Of a stretch of DNA of 64,000 nt, positions 62,495-64,000 are shown piece by piece. This DNA comes from Clostridiales bacterium. Lineage in GTDB: Bacteria; Bacillota; Clostridia; Lachnospirales; Lachnospiraceae. Position 1 is the first letter of the stretch; each line of letters begins with the position of its first letter. Made by a program: the position numbers and the translations under genes. The stretch covers positions 102,626 to 166,625 of the forward strand of contig JAATFT010000055.1 in NCBI GenBank assembly GCA_015655075.1. Direction: 5' to 3'. Under the pieces are notes generated by a model that was not told the origin of the DNA, did not search any database, and saw nothing but the letters and a program-made list of their open reading frames with translations.

Positions 62495-63435
62495 TAAAAA
62501 TCACCTCCCAGAATCCGTACAATTAAAGAACCGCTGTTTACCACGGGATATTCCCGCAGGGTAAAAACCATGCCGTCGCAGGGCGCAATAATATGCTGCT
62601 TAATACCGCCGGTTAGGGTATCTACAATATCGCCGATGACATCTCCCTGTTTAATTCCCTTCCAATGTTCCACGGCAGGAAGAAAAATACCGGAGGCATC
62701 AGCATGTACCATGGTAACGTCTCTTTGCCCTTCGGAGGAAATAATAGGAGTTTTAGGGGTAATTACCTCGCCGTCCCACATACCGATTTCTTTCAGAAGG
62801 CAGAAGATTCCTTCCGTAATCTGATCGCCGAACTGTTTGGTAATACGCATTCCGGTACCCATTTCCACGGCGATGGTGGGCACGCCGTTGGTATTTAAGG
62901 TATGGGCAAGGGTGGCATTTTGTACGGTGGCGGAAGGGTGAACCCATACAAAATCCAGGTTCAGCAGTTTTGCATAGGGTAAAAGCATGGAAGCATTTTC
63001 CTCAATCATTCTGACCTGGGGAATTTCACGAAGAAAGATATCGCTGGAATGTAAATCAATACACAGATAGGAGCCTAAGATGTCCTCCACAATCCTTGCC
63101 GCTGCATTTTCTGACATATCCCCGTCTTTATTTCCCGGGAAACAACGGTTTAAATCCAAATCGAAAGCCGGGATTCCGCGGGTTAAGGAATCCATTCCCA
63201 GGGGGTTTAAGCAGGGATAAATATCGATTATTCCGTGAAGATTATGGAGATTGGCATGAATTTTTCGCATAATTTCATAACATATATATTGGCCCTCCAA
63301 CTCATCACCATGGATTCCGGTTACAATGCAGACTCGTTTTTCCTTCCCGGTAGTAGTCAAAGGCTTAAGACGATTTTTTAATATATGCATATTTTCTAAT
63401 ACCGGAAGGTCGATAGAAAATACGGTTTTTATCAT
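62494..63435 (-). CDS. M14 succinylglutamate desuccinylase/aspartoacylase-like metallo-hydrolase
   Basis: A 313-aa Zn-dependent deacylase. Zn ligands are in TGIHGDELEGQ (His, Glu) and CIDLHSSD (His); the likely base Glu is in VEMGTG. Members remove acyl groups from N-acyl amino acids; the exact substrate is unknown. An AAAGGATG site precedes the ATG. First gene of the pair with 61559. Confidence 0.88.
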   Translation of the reverse strand: MIKTVFSIDLPVLENMHILKNRLKPLTTTGKEKRVCIVTGIHGDELEGQYICYEIMRKIHANLHNLHGIIDIYPCLNPLGMDSLTRGIPAFDLDLNRCFPGNKDGDMSENAAARIVEDILGSYLCIDLHSSDIFLREIPQVRMIEENASMLLPYAKLLNLDFVWVHPSATVQNATLAHTLNTNGVPTIAVEMGTGMRITKQFGDQITEGIFCLLKEIGMWDGEVITPKTPIISSEGQRDVTMVHADASGIFLPAVEHWKGIKQGDVIGDIVDTLTGGIKQHIIAPCDGMVFTLREYPVVNSGSLIVRILGGDF

Positions 63436-64000
63436 ATTGCATACATCCTTTCTGAATTGAGTAAAGGGTATCCGAATATACTGAATTCAAACAGCAGTAT
63501 TATTAGACACCCTTGTTATGATAATGATACTATATTTTGTATGGGGTGTAAATACTTCAGTCGCATTTTGTATCCTTTATATCAATTTTTATCTTCCGGA
63601 ATACACTATGAAGAAATTTTCTTTGACGTGCGCCGCAAATTAACGGAAAGTTTGTCCGAATACCCTTAAGATATCATGATAGAACAACCTATAATAAAAT
63701 AACAATTTTTATAAAATTAAAGTCCGGCATTACCATAAGCACCGGCGTGTTATGACAAGAGCGATATAGGAAAATAGTCTTATAATAAATGAGACAAAAA
63801 CAAAGAATCGAGGTGGATCCGAGATAAACCGGCAGTTTGATGAAATTTCAAGGAACCAGGTTTTGACATGGTAAGTATTGACAGCTTGATTTATGCGGTA
63901 TATCATGTGAATTAAAGTAAATTCATGTCTTATTATGGGGAAAACCATTATAATAGTTAAAACCATCGTATAACAGGCAGCGTAAAGCGGCCGGTGAAAC
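63436..64000. other. intergenic region at the right edge
   Basis: No convincing gene in 565 bases. A GATAATGATA block near 63520 resembles part of a Fur-type box upstream of the M14 pair. A promoter reading off the right edge is present at 63878-63906. The AT-rich stretch 63457-63669 is open on the plus strand but has no ribosome site and is not reported as a gene. Confidence 0.5.
63878..63906 (+). promoter_or_regulatory. consensus promoter reading out of the window
   Basis: TTGACA (63878-63883), 17-base spacer, TATCAT (63901-63906). The transcript would start near 63914 and its leader continues past the edge. Confidence 0.55.

Noticed and set aside
63457..63669. 70-codon plus-strand ORF at the right edge
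   Set aside because: No ribosome site, no recognisable motif, and it covers the likely promoter region of the M14 pair.
1..64000. CRISPR arrays, tRNA or rRNA genes, prophage structural genes
   Set aside because: Looked for regular spaced repeats, cloverleaf or conserved rRNA strings and phage genes; none seen.
63960..64000. Start of a cobalamin-type riboswitch at the edge
   Set aside because: GCCGGTGAAA-like bases are suggestive, but only about 40 bases are available and no core box can be confirmed.

Overview
The window looks like a chromosomal segment of a low-GC, anaerobic Clostridia bacterium, most likely Lachnospiraceae. The evidence is AT-rich intergenic DNA, strong AGGAGG-type ribosome binding sites, agr/cyclic-peptide and YesMN-type regulation, a PrsA-like foldase, small DUF6483 and PBECR4-type genes, and ABC transporters with lipoprotein binding proteins. 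No rRNA, tRNA or CRISPR array was seen.

Layout. 0-10 kb is mainly housekeeping: the 3' part of carB, a subtilisin-like protease, a GGDEF/EAL c-di-GMP protein and a GH31 alpha-xylosidase (yicI). 9.9-14.2 kb is a quorum-sensing island: agrB, a truncated agrD-like peptide, an agrC kinase cut off before its ATPase domain, a LytTR regulator and an XRE regulator. It sits opposite a small secreted protein, a 57-residue membrane-protein ORF and an IS21 remnant. 14.3-34.8 kb is one LysR-controlled catabolic operon of about 19 kb. It encodes five paralogues of the L-2-aminothiazoline-4-carboxylate (ATC) hydrolase family, two aminotransferases, a 2-hydroxyacid dehydrogenase, a PotABCD-type ABC importer, an S9 peptidase, a class-A beta-lactamase-fold hydrolase, an aspartate-dehydrogenase-like enzyme, an M20 carbamoylase, an Asp/Glu/hydantoin racemase and a dihydropyrimidinase/hydantoinase. 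The racemase + ATC hydrolase + carbamoylase set matches the Pseudomonas ATC-to-cysteine logic, and the hydantoinase + carbamoylase + racemase set matches hydantoin use. The true substrate is unknown.

35.4-48 kb is a second catabolic unit: aldehyde dehydrogenase and Fe-alcohol dehydrogenase (minus strand), a UGSC-like protein with its signature residues replaced, an FAD oxidoreductase, an unusual 506-aa regulator and a sugar-type ABC importer whose ATPase gene has an in-frame TGA. Three promoters in this unit share an identically spaced module (TTGnCA-N12-TGACAn-N14-TTGACn-N17), which marks them as one regulon. 48.4-50.4 kb is a decayed accessory patch (PBECR4 fragment, two-component remnants, broken SdpI, DUF6483) that contains a diverged copy of the 13.4-13.9 kb segment, including a second copy of the 57-aa ORF. 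50.6-58.4 kb is a carbohydrate ABC importer of the LplABC type with a YesN/YesM two-component system. It is interspersed with palindromic MITE-like elements, of which there are three copies in the window. 58.9-63.4 kb holds a frameshifted azlC with azlD, a PrsA-like foldase and a pair of M14 deacylase-like genes, one lacking a zinc-binding His.

The strongest candidates for undescribed biology are the five-paralogue ATC-hydrolase operon, the three-promoter regulon around the UGSC-like protein, and the duplicated 57-aa membrane-protein ORF beside the agr island.
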